NCBI GenBank assembly: GCA_028285025.1
Contig: JANQQH010000138.1
Location: 1-20,951 of the forward strand
Source: Hyphomicrobiaceae bacterium
GTDB lineage: Bacteria; Pseudomonadota; Alphaproteobacteria; Rhizobiales; HXMU1428-3
Direction of reading: 5' to 3'
Length of the DNA: 20,951 bases
Shown: piece after piece, positions 1 through 6,358 of the stretch
Position numbering within the stretch: position 1 is the first letter of the stretch
Layout: each line of letters begins with the position of its first letter
The notes under the pieces: model-generated
The model's input: the letters and a program-made list of their open reading frames with translations, nothing else
The model's database searches: none
Told to the model about the DNA's origin: nothing
Made by a program: the position numbers and the translations under genes

Positions 1-471
1 CGCGACATACTCTTCGCTATCAAACAGAGCTGGCAAACCAACTTTAAGCTCATCCACAACGTTGCGCATCATGCTGGCAAAAACAGGTCCTTGACCTGCC
101 TTAAGCTCAAGGGCTGTGGGACGATGCTCATATTGAAAATTATGGACGTAGACAAAGTCGTTTGGTACGTCCCATGTACCAAGGTCGCGCTCCAATAGTG
201 ACATAACCGCTGTGAGTTTGCCGGCCCCAAATGGACCAACGGCAAATATGTTAAAATTGTCAGCGCCAAGGTTAAGACCTAGATCAACAGCAGCAAGCCC
301 GCGCTCTTGTCCTAAAAGGCCTTCAAGAGGTTCTAATTCGGCTGTGGTTAAAAAACCTAGTTCGGCTGGGTTAACCGCTTTACGTAACAGAGCAACCTCA
401 ACGGCCCCATCTTTGTTTTGCCCTGCACTGTCTTTTGAGCCTTTACCACGACCACCCGTTAATCCAAACAT
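1..471 (-). CDS. Lon-related AAA+ ATP-binding protein (COG1067 / AAA_32 type), N-terminal part only
   Basis: The reading frame opens at ATG 471 and stays open for 157 codons to the window edge, so the C-terminal part, including any Lon protease domain, is outside. Residues about 42-57 read LTTAELEPLEGLLGQE, followed by a segment ending in DNFNIFAVGPFGAGK. This is the typical opening of the Lon-like proteins of COG1067, where a short N-terminal segment leads into an AAA domain. The P-loop is GPFGAGKLT at about residues 78-86. A ribosome binding site AAGGA (478-482) lies 6 nt before the ATG. Family knowledge: these proteins are ATP-dependent protease relatives, with the S16 serine/lysine dyad in the missing C-terminus. 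I infer family membership from the N-terminal motifs; whether a catalytic protease domain is present cannot be told. Confidence 0.75.
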   Translation of the reverse strand, partial: MFGLTGGRGKGSKDSAGQNKDGAVEVALLRKAVNPAELGFLTTAELEPLEGLLGQERGLAAVDLGLNLGADNFNIFAVGPFGAGKLTAVMSLLERDLGTWDVPNDFVYVHNFQYEHRPTALELKAGQGPVFASMMRNVVDELKVGLPALFDSEEYVA

Positions 472-531
472 GATCTGTCCTTAAACCAAGCTTAAAATTC
501 TAATCCCAATTCGTTTTGAGACCCCACACCT

Positions 532-573
532 TAGAGCACTCGGCCTTTTTAATGAATTCATAGAAATGCTCTA
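532..573. repeat. 7-bp inverted repeat flanking the 46-bp repeats (possible repeat-element end)
   Basis: TAGAGCA at 532-538 is matched by its reverse complement TGCTCTA at 567-573. On the minus strand the right arm reads CTAGAGCATTTC, a string I associate with dispersed intergenic repeats of Hyphomicrobiales. It sits immediately beside the two 46-bp hairpin repeats at 588-689 and may be part of the same composite element. No gene is visible between 472 and 886. Confidence 0.45.
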
Positions 574-587
574 GTCATTTATTTTAA

Positions 588-633
588 CGTTCCTTTTTTT
601 CCAAAACCGGTATCCACTTTTGGGCGGAACGCT
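588..633. repeat. 46-bp intergenic hairpin repeat, copy 1
   Basis: One of two almost identical 46-bp units spaced 56 bp apart (the other is 644-689). Each has nested inverted arms: CGTTCC with GGAACG outside, and CCAAAA with TTTTGG inside around CCGGTATCCAC. The copies differ only where 7 T + 2 C is replaced by 6 T + 3 C. The core, read on the minus strand, is CCAAAAGTGGATACCGG plus TTTTGG, resembling the multicopy palindromic elements of Rhizobiales intergenic regions. A minus-strand ORF spanning the units is an artefact of the repeats. Confidence 0.8.
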
Positions 634-643
634 CTTTTTTAAG

Positions 644-689
644 CGTTCCTTTTTTCCCAAAACCGGTATCCACTTTTGGGCGGAACGCT
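644..689. repeat. 46-bp intergenic hairpin repeat, copy 2
   Basis: Second copy of the unit at 588-633, in direct orientation, separated from the first by 10 bp (634-643, CTTTTTTAAG). It retains both the outer CGTTCC/GGAACG and the inner CCAAAA/TTTTGG arms. The rest of the spacer up to the regA stop (690-886) is AT-rich with no further repeat that I can see apart from a possible regA terminator. Confidence 0.8.
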
Positions 690-854
690 ATACGACTTCC
701 CTTAAACTTTAACCAAAAGGAAATATCAATATCGAGATAAAGTGATAAATCAAACAAGGAGAGAACAAAACCCAAACCATACAATACCCCCAGAATATAC
801 ATTTTAGGCTACATTTTGCTAAGTGCCGAAAAATTAACAAACAAATGCAATAAA

Positions 855-880
855 GCCCTTTAAACACTTGATTATAGGGC
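855..880 (-). terminator. Possible rho-independent terminator of regA
   Basis: Read on the minus strand, GCCCT (880-876) pairs with AGGGC (859-855) across a 16-nt loop and is followed by TTTATT, starting 7 nt after the regA stop codon. The stem is short and the loop long, so this is only a weak call. Confidence 0.35.
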
Positions 881-886
881 AAAACT

Positions 887-1435
887 TTATCGTGGGGCCC
901 GTTTTGCCAAAATTCTTTGTAATGTGCGCCGATGCATATTTAAGCGCCGGGCTGTTTCTGAAACATTGCGATTGCACAACTCATACACTCTTTGAATGTG
1001 CTCCCAGCGCACACGATCAGCAGACATTGGATTTTCAGGAGGTTCGGCTTTTTGTCCTGTCGCTATTAAAGCTGAAACCACATCATCAGCGTCAGCTGGT
1101 TTTGCCAAATAATCAATCGCCCCCAGTTTAACAGCCGTTACTGCTGAGGCCAAATTGCCATATCCGGTCAAAACCACAGCGCGCGCATCTGGGCGTGCTT
1201 CAGAAAGGGCTTCAATGATTTCCAGCCCATTTCCATCGTTTAAACGCATATCAACAACAGCAAATGCCGGTGCTCTTAAACGAATAAGGTCTAATCCATC
1301 TTTTACATTATCTGCTGTTTTTACTTCGAACCCACGCGCATCCAATGCCCGTGACAACCGGTTTAAAAACGGTTGGTCGTCCTCAACAACAATCAATGAC
1401 CGATCGTCATAAACCGACCAATCAATATCTTCCAT
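887..1435 (-). CDS. regA: Redox response regulator RegA/ActR/PrrA family
   Basis: Cytoplasmic DNA-binding response regulator of the RegB/RegA (ActS/ActR, PrrB/PrrA) two-component system, which controls respiration, carbon and nitrogen fixation genes in alphaproteobacteria. At 182 aa it has the usual family length. The receiver domain (about 12-128) has the acidic pair E18-D19-D20, the phosphoacceptor D62 in AVVDMRL, T90 in VLTGYGN and K112 in LAKPADADD. The C-terminal Fis-type helix-turn-helix (about 150-177) carries the near-invariant family string NVSETARRLNMHRRTLQRIL. I chose ATG 1435 over an in-frame TTG at 1453 because the ribosome binding site AGAAGG lies about 9 nt before this ATG and overlaps the TTG alternative. 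It lies downstream of regB on the same strand, but a 151-bp spacer with an inverted repeat suggests it may also have its own promoter. Confidence 0.95.
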   Translation of the reverse strand: MEDIDWSVYDDRSLIVVEDDQPFLNRLSRALDARGFEVKTADNVKDGLDLIRLRAPAFAVVDMRLNDGNGLEIIEALSEARPDARAVVLTGYGNLASAVTAVKLGAIDYLAKPADADDVVSALIATGQKAEPPENPMSADRVRWEHIQRVYELCNRNVSETARRLNMHRRTLQRILAKRAPR

Positions 1436-1460
1436 TACAACAACCCTTCTCAATAAATTT

Positions 1461-1477
1461 AAGCAAACAAATTGCTT
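1461..1477. promoter_or_regulatory. Short inverted repeat in the regA leader
   Basis: AAGCAA (1461-1466) and TTGCTT (1472-1477) form a 6-bp inverted repeat with a 5-nt spacer. It lies 26-42 bp upstream of the regA ATG and next to the longer inverted repeat at 1483-1518. It could be a leader hairpin or part of an operator; the sequence alone does not decide. Confidence 0.35.
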
Positions 1478-1482
1478 TCAAG

Positions 1483-1518
1483 CATGTTGATATAAAAATG
1501 TTCCAAAATATCAACATG
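1483..1518. promoter_or_regulatory. 11-bp perfect inverted repeat upstream of regA
   Basis: CATGTTGATAT (1483-1493) is matched exactly by ATATCAACATG (1508-1518), separated by 14 nt. It lies 48-83 bp upstream of the regA start in the spacer after regB. It may be an operator, a hairpin in the regA 5' leader, or a processing or attenuation signal between regB and regA. Read on the minus strand it is not followed by a T tract, so a simple terminator is unlikely. Confidence 0.55.
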
Positions 1519-1586
1519 GTACAATGACACACAGGCAAAAATCAAATCATACTCAAAAAGTGTGTGTGCTGAACGCATTTTATTCG

Positions 1587-2915
1587 TTAATTTTGAGATA
1601 ACCTTAAATCGATACGCTCACGCGGCCATTGTAGGTTAACAAAGGCACCTTTTTGGGGCGCTTTATGATTGCCAAATCGCATTGAGGCGCCTGAACGCTC
1701 TAATAAGGTTTTTGAGATAAAAAAGCCTAATCCCATGCCGCTTGATTGTTCATCATCAACACGGTTATGGGCAATTGAACGCGAAGAGATAAAAGGTTCG
1801 CCGAGTCTTTTAAGCATTTCAGGGGTAAATCCCTCCCCATCATCATTAATTGTTATTTTTAATTTTCGTTCATTCCAGCTTGCTGTCACGATGACGCGTT
1901 CATTGGAAAATTCAACAGCGTTCTCAAACAAATTACTCAATGCGTAAATAAGCCCGGCATTGCGCGCTAAAATAGGCTCTTGGCGGAACGGTTCTGATAC
2001 GCCCTGTTCGCAAGATTTATCAATCACGATATTGGCATTAAGCGCCTTTAATGGCTGGGCAACTTCTTCCAACACATCTCCAATGCTGGAGCGGGCCACC
2101 AATAAGTCAGCATCGCTGCCCTCTTCTGTTAAAGATTGTAAAATCTCTCTGCAGCGCACCGCTTGTGAGGCGATAAGTTTAACATCGTCTCTTATTGGGC
2201 TATCTACCTCTAGTTCATGCTCTAACTCTTTGGCCACTAGGGAGATGGTTGAAAGCGGTGTGCCCAGCCCATGGGCGGCGGCTGCGGCCATACCATCTAG
2301 GGCTGAAAGCTTTTGTTCGCGTGCTAATGTTGCCTCTGTGGCCGCAAGAGCAGCTGACATAATCCGGCCTTCATTGGCTATTCGCCAGGCAAAAAAACCA
2401 ATAAAGGTCATGGCGCACAATACTGAGATCCAATTGCCCATGCGATAGGCTATTGGCAAGGCCAACCCCTCATTTCCATCCCAGGGTAAGGGCAGGTAAA
2501 AAAAGGAAATAAAGCTGGCGGCCAAAAGGGCTAAAACTGACAAAAACAAAGTTGACTTGGTTCGCAATGAAGCGGCTGATATCGCAATGGGGGCAACAAG
2601 CAAACATGCAAACGGGTTCAAAATACCGCCTGTCAGAAATAGCAAGATGGCGAGCTGAACAATGTCAAACCCAAGCATCCAAGTGCCTAGCTCATTGCCA
2701 ACGACTTTGATATATGCGTCCAAATCACGCAGAATGAAGTTAATTGCCGCTGAAAGACTAATAACCACCAAACACCATTGCAGTGGAAATTCAAAGCCAA
2801 AGCCAAAATAAACCACAAACACAGTGATAAGCTGGCCAATAACTGCAATCCAACGCAACCTGACTATGGTTGCTAGGCGCAAATTGCTCCTGGTAATATA
2901 TTCTTTGTGAACCAT
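1587..2915 (-). CDS. regB: Redox sensor histidine kinase RegB/ActS/PrrB family
   Basis: Membrane-bound sensor kinase partnering RegA. With ATG 2915 it is 442 aa, the usual family size. It has several hydrophobic segments between about residues 22 and 180. The family's quinone-site motif GGxxNPF is present as GGILNPF (96-102). The phosphorylated histidine is H215 in AAAAHGLGTPLSTI, and the redox-active cysteine is C255 in VRCREIL. The ATPase domain has an N box (LFENAVEFS, 329-337), G1 (DDGEGF, 358-363), F box (EPFISSR, 373-379) and G2 (GMGLGF, 393-398). The frame stays open upstream to an ATG at 3134, but the extra 73 residues do not look like this family and would overlap the sco start. M74 (2915) is followed by LRLATIVRLRW, the usual family N-terminus. 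ATG 3062 is a further alternative. A glycine, not an acidic residue, follows H215. Confidence 0.93.
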   Translation of the reverse strand: MVHKEYITRSNLRLATIVRLRWIAVIGQLITVFVVYFGFGFEFPLQWCLVVISLSAAINFILRDLDAYIKVVGNELGTWMLGFDIVQLAILLFLTGGILNPFACLLVAPIAISAASLRTKSTLFLSVLALLAASFISFFYLPLPWDGNEGLALPIAYRMGNWISVLCAMTFIGFFAWRIANEGRIMSAALAATEATLAREQKLSALDGMAAAAAHGLGTPLSTISLVAKELEHELEVDSPIRDDVKLIASQAVRCREILQSLTEEGSDADLLVARSSIGDVLEEVAQPLKALNANIVIDKSCEQGVSEPFRQEPILARNAGLIYALSNLFENAVEFSNERVIVTASWNERKLKITINDDGEGFTPEMLKRLGEPFISSRSIAHNRVDDEQSSGMGLGFFISKTLLERSGASMRFGNHKAPQKGAFVNLQWPRERIDLRLSQN

Positions 2916-2924
2916 GCCCTCATA

Positions 2925-2991
2925 CTTAAGCTTTTTTACAAAAGGCTCAACAAAAATTGATACAATAGACTTAACGAACCAAAAGCTTAAG
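2925..2991. promoter_or_regulatory. 11-bp inverted repeat in the regB-sco intergenic region
   Basis: CTTAAGCTTTT (2925-2935) is matched exactly by AAAAGCTTAAG (2981-2991), 45 nt apart. If regB starts at 2915, this pair lies 10-76 bp upstream of its ATG, in the divergent 217-bp space shared with sco. The spacing, about four helical turns between arms, would suit a dimeric regulator binding two sites, but no known binding motif is recognised. Confidence 0.4.
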
Positions 2992-3132
2992 ACTTGCTCT
3001 GTCACCACAAGCCCTTTATTGTTTGCTGAGAAATATTCTTTAAACGGTGCCTTACCTTTCATGGTCAGACTTTGGCTTTTTTGATAAAATGTTAGGTTCA
3101 GTCCTCTCAAACACAGGAATTTAAAAAATCCC

Positions 3133-3762
3133 ATGCGGGCAAATCATATTTTTATTATTATTTGTAGTTTTTGTTTTGGCGCCTTGATCGCGCTTTGGCT
3201 TTATGCGCTTGAACAACAGCCTAAACAAGTCAGACTTGAAGGGGCTGGCAAAGCCCTCATTGGCGGTCCATTCACTCTAATTGATCAAAATGGCACCCAA
3301 AAATCGGACACTGATTTTCATGGGAAATATTTATTGGTTTATTTTGGTTACAGCTATTGCCCAGATGTTTGCCCTACAGATCTGCAAAAAATATCCCGTT
3401 CTCTTGATATGGTAAAAGACCGGATTGATGAAATTCAGCCAATTTTCATCACGGTAGACCCGGAACGCGACACGGCAAAACAACTCAAAAATTACGTCTC
3501 AAACTTCCATCCTAAACTCATCGGTTTAACCGGTTCACTTGATGACATCGAAAAACTCAAAAAAGCATATAAGGTTTACGCTATTAAAGTTGATGAGAAT
3601 GGTAAGCCAACCAAAAACCCAAAAACAGATGATTACCTGATGGACCATTCGCCCCAAACCTTCCTGATGGGCCCGGATGGTCAGTTCATCCGCTACTTCC
3701 GTTTTTCAGCTACAGCAGAGATCATTGCAAACACCCTCAAAAAAATAATTCCGACAACTTAG
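3133..3762 (+). CDS. SCO1/SenC family copper chaperone (cytochrome oxidase assembly)
   Basis: Thioredoxin-fold protein that delivers copper to, or reduces, the CuA site of cytochrome c oxidase; Sco homologues (SenC/PrrC) are commonly encoded next to regB/regA. The 209 residues include an N-terminal membrane anchor (about 5-24) followed by a periplasmic domain. The copper ligands are C76 and C80 in YCPDVCPTDL and H172 in DHSPQTFLM. It is transcribed divergently from regB. ATG 3133 is the first start in the frame; an AGGA (3115-3118) is 14 nt upstream, further than usual, so the precise start is a little uncertain. No partner gene follows: the next 405 bp are non-coding or unassigned. Confidence 0.95.
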   Translation: MRANHIFIIICSFCFGALIALWLYALEQQPKQVRLEGAGKALIGGPFTLIDQNGTQKSDTDFHGKYLLVYFGYSYCPDVCPTDLQKISRSLDMVKDRIDEIQPIFITVDPERDTAKQLKNYVSNFHPKLIGLTGSLDDIEKLKKAYKVYAIKVDENGKPTKNPKTDDYLMDHSPQTFLMGPDGQFIRYFRFSATAEIIANTLKKIIPTT

Positions 3763-3837
3763 CCAGCCTTTCAATCATTCATTATGAAAGAAGGAGACGA
3801 GCTAATATAGGCTAATCGAAATGGCACCGCCCGCGCC

Positions 3838-3863
3838 TTTTGCGCCCCAATAAGGGCGCAAAA
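3838..3863. repeat. 10-bp perfect hairpin
   Basis: TTTTGCGCCC (3838-3847) pairs with GGGCGCAAAA (3854-3863) over a 6-nt loop. The stem has T before and A after the GC core on both strands, the reverse of an intrinsic terminator, so it is not called as one. It lies 76 bp downstream of the sco stop. Confidence 0.7.
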
Positions 3864-3936
3864 AATATTGCGCGCCCCATCGGAGGGCCCGCGCTGCCTT
3901 GCAGCCGCGGAATAGCCCGTGAGATAGAAAAGAGAG

Positions 3937-3974
3937 GCCCAATAAACCCACATTATCTGTGGGTTGCATTGGGC
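3937..3974. repeat. Long nested hairpin (7 bp + 8 bp)
   Basis: GCCCAAT (3937-3943) pairs with ATTGGGC (3968-3974), enclosing AACCCACA (3945-3952) paired with TGTGGGTT (3958-3965) over a 5-nt loop, with only a 1-nt/2-nt internal mismatch. Such a near-perfect 38-bp stem-loop is strong structural evidence, whatever the block's role. Confidence 0.7.
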
Positions 3975-4167
3975 AATAACCAAATAAAGCTTTAAATTTT
4001 TATCAACAAAATGCATGTTAGGCTCACTTGGATCGTGATGATGGGAAAAGCGGCAAAATAAAGTCAGGAAAATGACCTGACACATCCCAACATGAGTGAT
4101 TGTGAACGGCTTAATGAAAGCTTGTTTCAAAATAGATTTCCAATTGGACAAAGCATGAGGCAAATGT

Positions 4168-4938
4168 ATGCGATGGCTCGGGCGCCTAAATAATTCAACA
4201 ACTAACACGCTCCAGCATGGCCAAGAGATTGCACTGGAGAATTGCGAAATACCTGTGACCTTGCGCCGTCACCCCAAAGCGCGGCGCTTAACACTTCGGG
4301 TTAATGCGACCAATCGTAGTGCAATCATCACCGTTCCGCCATCATGCAGTGACCATGAAACTTTAAAATTTTTAAATAGCCATAAATCTTGGTTGTACCA
4401 ACAAGTTGCTAAAATCCCTGAGCCGGTTCCGTTTGGCGATCAGTCTGTGATTCCGTTGCGCGGCACCGAACATAAAATCAACTTTGCTGGTACAGTGCGC
4501 GGCAAAGGGGTTGTCTGGCTCGAACATGAAGCAGAAGATTTGCACCCTTTCATCAATGTTACCGGCACTGCGCAATTTGCCCCGCGCCGGTTAAAGACCT
4601 GGCTTATCAAGCAAGCCCGGCAAGATTTATATGAACGCTCCTTATGGCATGCAAATAATCTGGGGTTAAAGTTCAAAAAAATTATGATCAAAGATCAGCG
4701 CAGCCGTTGGGGCTCTTGCTCGTCGCAAGGGGTGCTGTCTTATTCTTGGCGCCTCATTCTCAGCCCGCCTGAGGTGCTTGATTATGTGGCGGCGCATGAA
4801 GTGGCCCACTTACAAGAAATGAACCACGGGCCTTCCTTTTGGGCGCTGGTGCACAAAACTCTGCCCACTTATGAGGAGCCGAAAGACTGGTTACGGGAAA
4901 ATGGGACGGACTTGCATCGTTATGGGATGCAAGGGTAG
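4168..4938 (+). CDS. YgjP-type (DUF45) zinc metallopeptidase, COG1451
   Basis: Predicted cytoplasmic metal-dependent hydrolase of the SprT/WLM-like M48-clan group (Pfam DUF45, COG1451; E. coli homologue YgjP). At 256 aa it has the usual family length. The family signature RSRWGSCSS is at 178-186, the zinc motif HEVAH at 210-214 (E211 catalytic), and the third ligand H220 follows in NHGPSFW. The N-terminal half has the typical strand pattern including RRHPKARRLTLRV. ATG 4168 is supported by GAGG 7 nt upstream (4157-4160); nearby ATGs at 4155 and 4164 are out of frame. The cellular substrate is unknown. It stands alone, with a GC-rich unassigned block upstream and an AT-rich strip downstream. 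Confidence 0.92.
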   Translation: MRWLGRLNNSTTNTLQHGQEIALENCEIPVTLRRHPKARRLTLRVNATNRSAIITVPPSCSDHETLKFLNSHKSWLYQQVAKIPEPVPFGDQSVIPLRGTEHKINFAGTVRGKGVVWLEHEAEDLHPFINVTGTAQFAPRRLKTWLIKQARQDLYERSLWHANNLGLKFKKIMIKDQRSRWGSCSSQGVLSYSWRLILSPPEVLDYVAAHEVAHLQEMNHGPSFWALVHKTLPTYEEPKDWLRENGTDLHRYGMQG

Positions 4939-4953
4939 ATTTTCTACTCTTTT
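4935..4953 (+). terminator. Weak terminator overlapping the metallopeptidase stop
   Basis: GTAGA (4935-4939) pairs with TCTAC (4943-4947) over a 3-nt loop and is followed by TCTTTT. The stem is only 5 bp and begins inside the stop codon region, so this is tentative. Confidence 0.3.
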
Positions 4954-4994
4954 ATAAACCTATCCCTCTTTCTTAAAAATATTATCCCCGCCTA

Positions 4995-5288
4995 TTGGAA
5001 TGGCTTCATACTCTTAATGATTATTTTGTTAGGCGTTTTGAAGTTATGCGTGAAGTCGATCGTCAAATTATGTGCTCGAACTTAAACAATGAATTACGTC
5101 AGGCTAATATTGATTTAAATGCTGCGTATCTTCGGGAGACAAATGCGAAAAATGCGCTATCAACTGGTAAAGGGGATATATCTCGGCTTGAGTGGAATAT
5201 AACGCAGATTAATGTTGAATTGAGTGTAATGGAAGCAGGAAGTATGTTTGAAGGGAGAGTACTAAGTGATATGCCCCTAGATTTATAG
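4995..5288 (+). CDS. Small hypothetical protein, possibly coiled-coil
   Basis: An open frame of 97 codons from TTG 4995, or 80 codons from ATG 5046 (FEVMREVD). Neither start has a strong ribosome binding site. The predicted protein is charged and helix-prone, rich in Asn, Glu, Arg and Leu through about residues 10-80, with no signal peptide, membrane segment, cysteine pair or recognisable motif. I do not recognise a family. It sits alone in the AT-rich strip between the metallopeptidase and the fasciclin gene. The frame could be a chance opening, but the composition looks more protein-like than the shadow frames around it. Confidence 0.4.
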   Translation: MEWLHTLNDYFVRRFEVMREVDRQIMCSNLNNELRQANIDLNAAYLRETNAKNALSTGKGDISRLEWNITQINVELSVMEAGSMFEGRVLSDMPLDL

Positions 5289-5382
5289 CCACCTTGCTCT
5301 TACAAATTGGAAGCAAAATAAAACAATCTCATGCTTTCGTAAATTCATAAGCTAGATCTGAGGGTTAGCCCTATTGAAATAA

Positions 5383-5423
5383 GAATAGAGAAAATCATCT
5401 CTAGGGCCTGACTTTCTCTATTC
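5383..5423 (-). terminator. Possible terminator of the fasciclin gene
   Basis: GAATAGAGAAA (5383-5393) and TTTCTCTATTC (5413-5423) are exact reverse complements separated by 19 nt. Read on the minus strand, the hairpin is followed by TTATTT and lies 75 nt past the fasciclin stop. The AT-rich stem and long loop make function uncertain. Confidence 0.35.
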
Positions 5424-5497
5424 AACCGAAAAAGTAGAAGATCGAAAAAAAATCCATGGTAAATTAGCGACTAATCTAACATGGCATCGCAACTACT

Positions 5498-5989
5498 TTA
5501 CATTTTTGGCATGATGACCGTATCGATCACATGAATGACACCATTTGATGTCACTAAGTCTGCTGAGGTGACAGTTGCACCGTCTATCTTAACACCTTTA
5601 GTCGCATTCACGGAAACTTCTTGCCCTTGTACTGTTTTCACTCCTAGTTTTTTACCTGCAATATCTTTAGACATCACCTTTCCAGGCAATACATGATACG
5701 TTAGAATTGCTGTTAGTTTTGCTTTGTTTTCTGGTTTCAATAAATCTTCGACAGTACCTGCGGGTAACTTTGCAAAAGCTTCATCAGTTGGTGCAAAAAC
5801 CGTGAATGGACCGTCGCCTTTTAGTGTGTCAACAAGCCCAGCTGCTTTGACTGCTGCAACTAAGGTTTTAAAACTTCCTGCGCTTACAGCCGTGTCAACA
5901 ATGTCTTTAGTCCCAGCGTGAACCGATGTTGCAAACACTGGCAGTGATAACATAATCGCCATCATAGTTGCTTTGATGTAGTTCTTCAT
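5498..5989 (-). CDS. Secreted fasciclin (FAS1) domain protein
   Basis: A 163-residue exported protein consisting of a signal peptide (about 1-25, ending SVHA) and one FAS1 domain. The two FAS1 signature regions are visible: H1 as [11 protein letters not shown] (62-72) and the second as YHVLPG (98-103), with [11 protein letters not shown] at the end. FAS1 domains mediate adhesion or protein-protein contacts at the cell surface or in the periplasm; bacterial single-domain members are common and poorly characterised. ATG 5989 is chosen over an upstream start at 6040 because it is preceded by AAAGGA with 8 nt spacing and begins a clean signal peptide. It is a single gene in an AT-rich strip with no evident operon partner. 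Confidence 0.92.
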   Translation of the reverse strand: MKNYIKATMMAIMLSLPVFATSVHAGTKDIVDTAVSAGSFKTLVAAVKAAGLVDTLKGDGPFTVFAPTDEAFAKLPAGTVEDLLKPENKAKLTAILTYHVLPGKVMSKDIAGKKLGVKTVQGQEVSVNATKGVKIDGATVTSADLVTSNGVIHVIDTVIMPKM

Positions 5990-6358
5990 AAATAACATTC
6001 CTTTAATAGTTAAATATCGTGCCATAGAAGAAACACCCAAATGATTGATTTAAATTGTCAGGTTAGATGTTTTCTCACTCTGGCCGTTGAAGAATAATCT
6101 CGGATATTGCGTGTTAATTAAACATTTCTTCAAGGTAAATAGTTGGTAACTTAGCCAGGATTGCTCATAAGAAAATGAGTGAATCTTTGCTGTGAAATTA
6201 AATATTTCAAAAAATTATCAAGTAAAATCAACATCCATAAAGCTATTTTGGGAGTGTCAATTGTGATTATTTTTTTGATTTTTACTCTTATGAATAAAAG
6301 GAAATTTTCTTTCTGTTCCCTGACTTTTCATAATCCTTGAATAGATTTCTGCGTTGGA
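5990..6358. other. AT-rich spacer upstream of the fasciclin gene
   Basis: No convincing gene on either strand. It must hold the fasciclin promoter, but I see no clear -35/-10 pair. The only symmetry noted is the short TGAAAT(5 nt)ATTTCA near 6192-6208. Confidence 0.5.

Larger units (their letters stand above)
3802..3974. other. GC-rich hairpin block in the sco-metallopeptidase spacer; possible structured RNA or repeat element
   Basis: Between sco and the next gene lies a block that is about 66% GC over 3821-3920, compared with about 36% over 3971-4070. It contains three strong hairpins: a perfect 10-bp stem at 3838-3863, a stem with arms about 3871-3895, and a nested 7+8-bp stem at 3937-3974. 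A further hairpin with arms about 3892-3912 shares bases with the second, so the two are mutually exclusive. On the minus strand two different frames are open: 3802-3969 (55 codons, ATG 3969, no ribosome binding site) and a longer one covering 3771-4208 that overlaps the next gene. Overlapping open frames plus dense pairing fit a structured RNA or repeat better than a gene. I do not recognise a known RNA: the 4.5S, tmRNA and RNase P signatures are absent. Confidence 0.45.

Noticed and set aside
584..802. Minus-strand 72-codon ORF across the 46-bp repeats
   Set aside because: It is made largely of the duplicated repeat units and has no motif or ribosome binding site.
3838..3863. Intrinsic terminator of sco
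   Set aside because: The GC stem is preceded by T and followed by A on both strands, the opposite of a terminator's A-stem-T order.
3771..4208. Minus-strand 145-codon ORF in the sco-metallopeptidase spacer
   Set aside because: It overlaps the well-supported metallopeptidase start, lacks motifs and runs through the hairpin block; treated as a by-product of the structured region.
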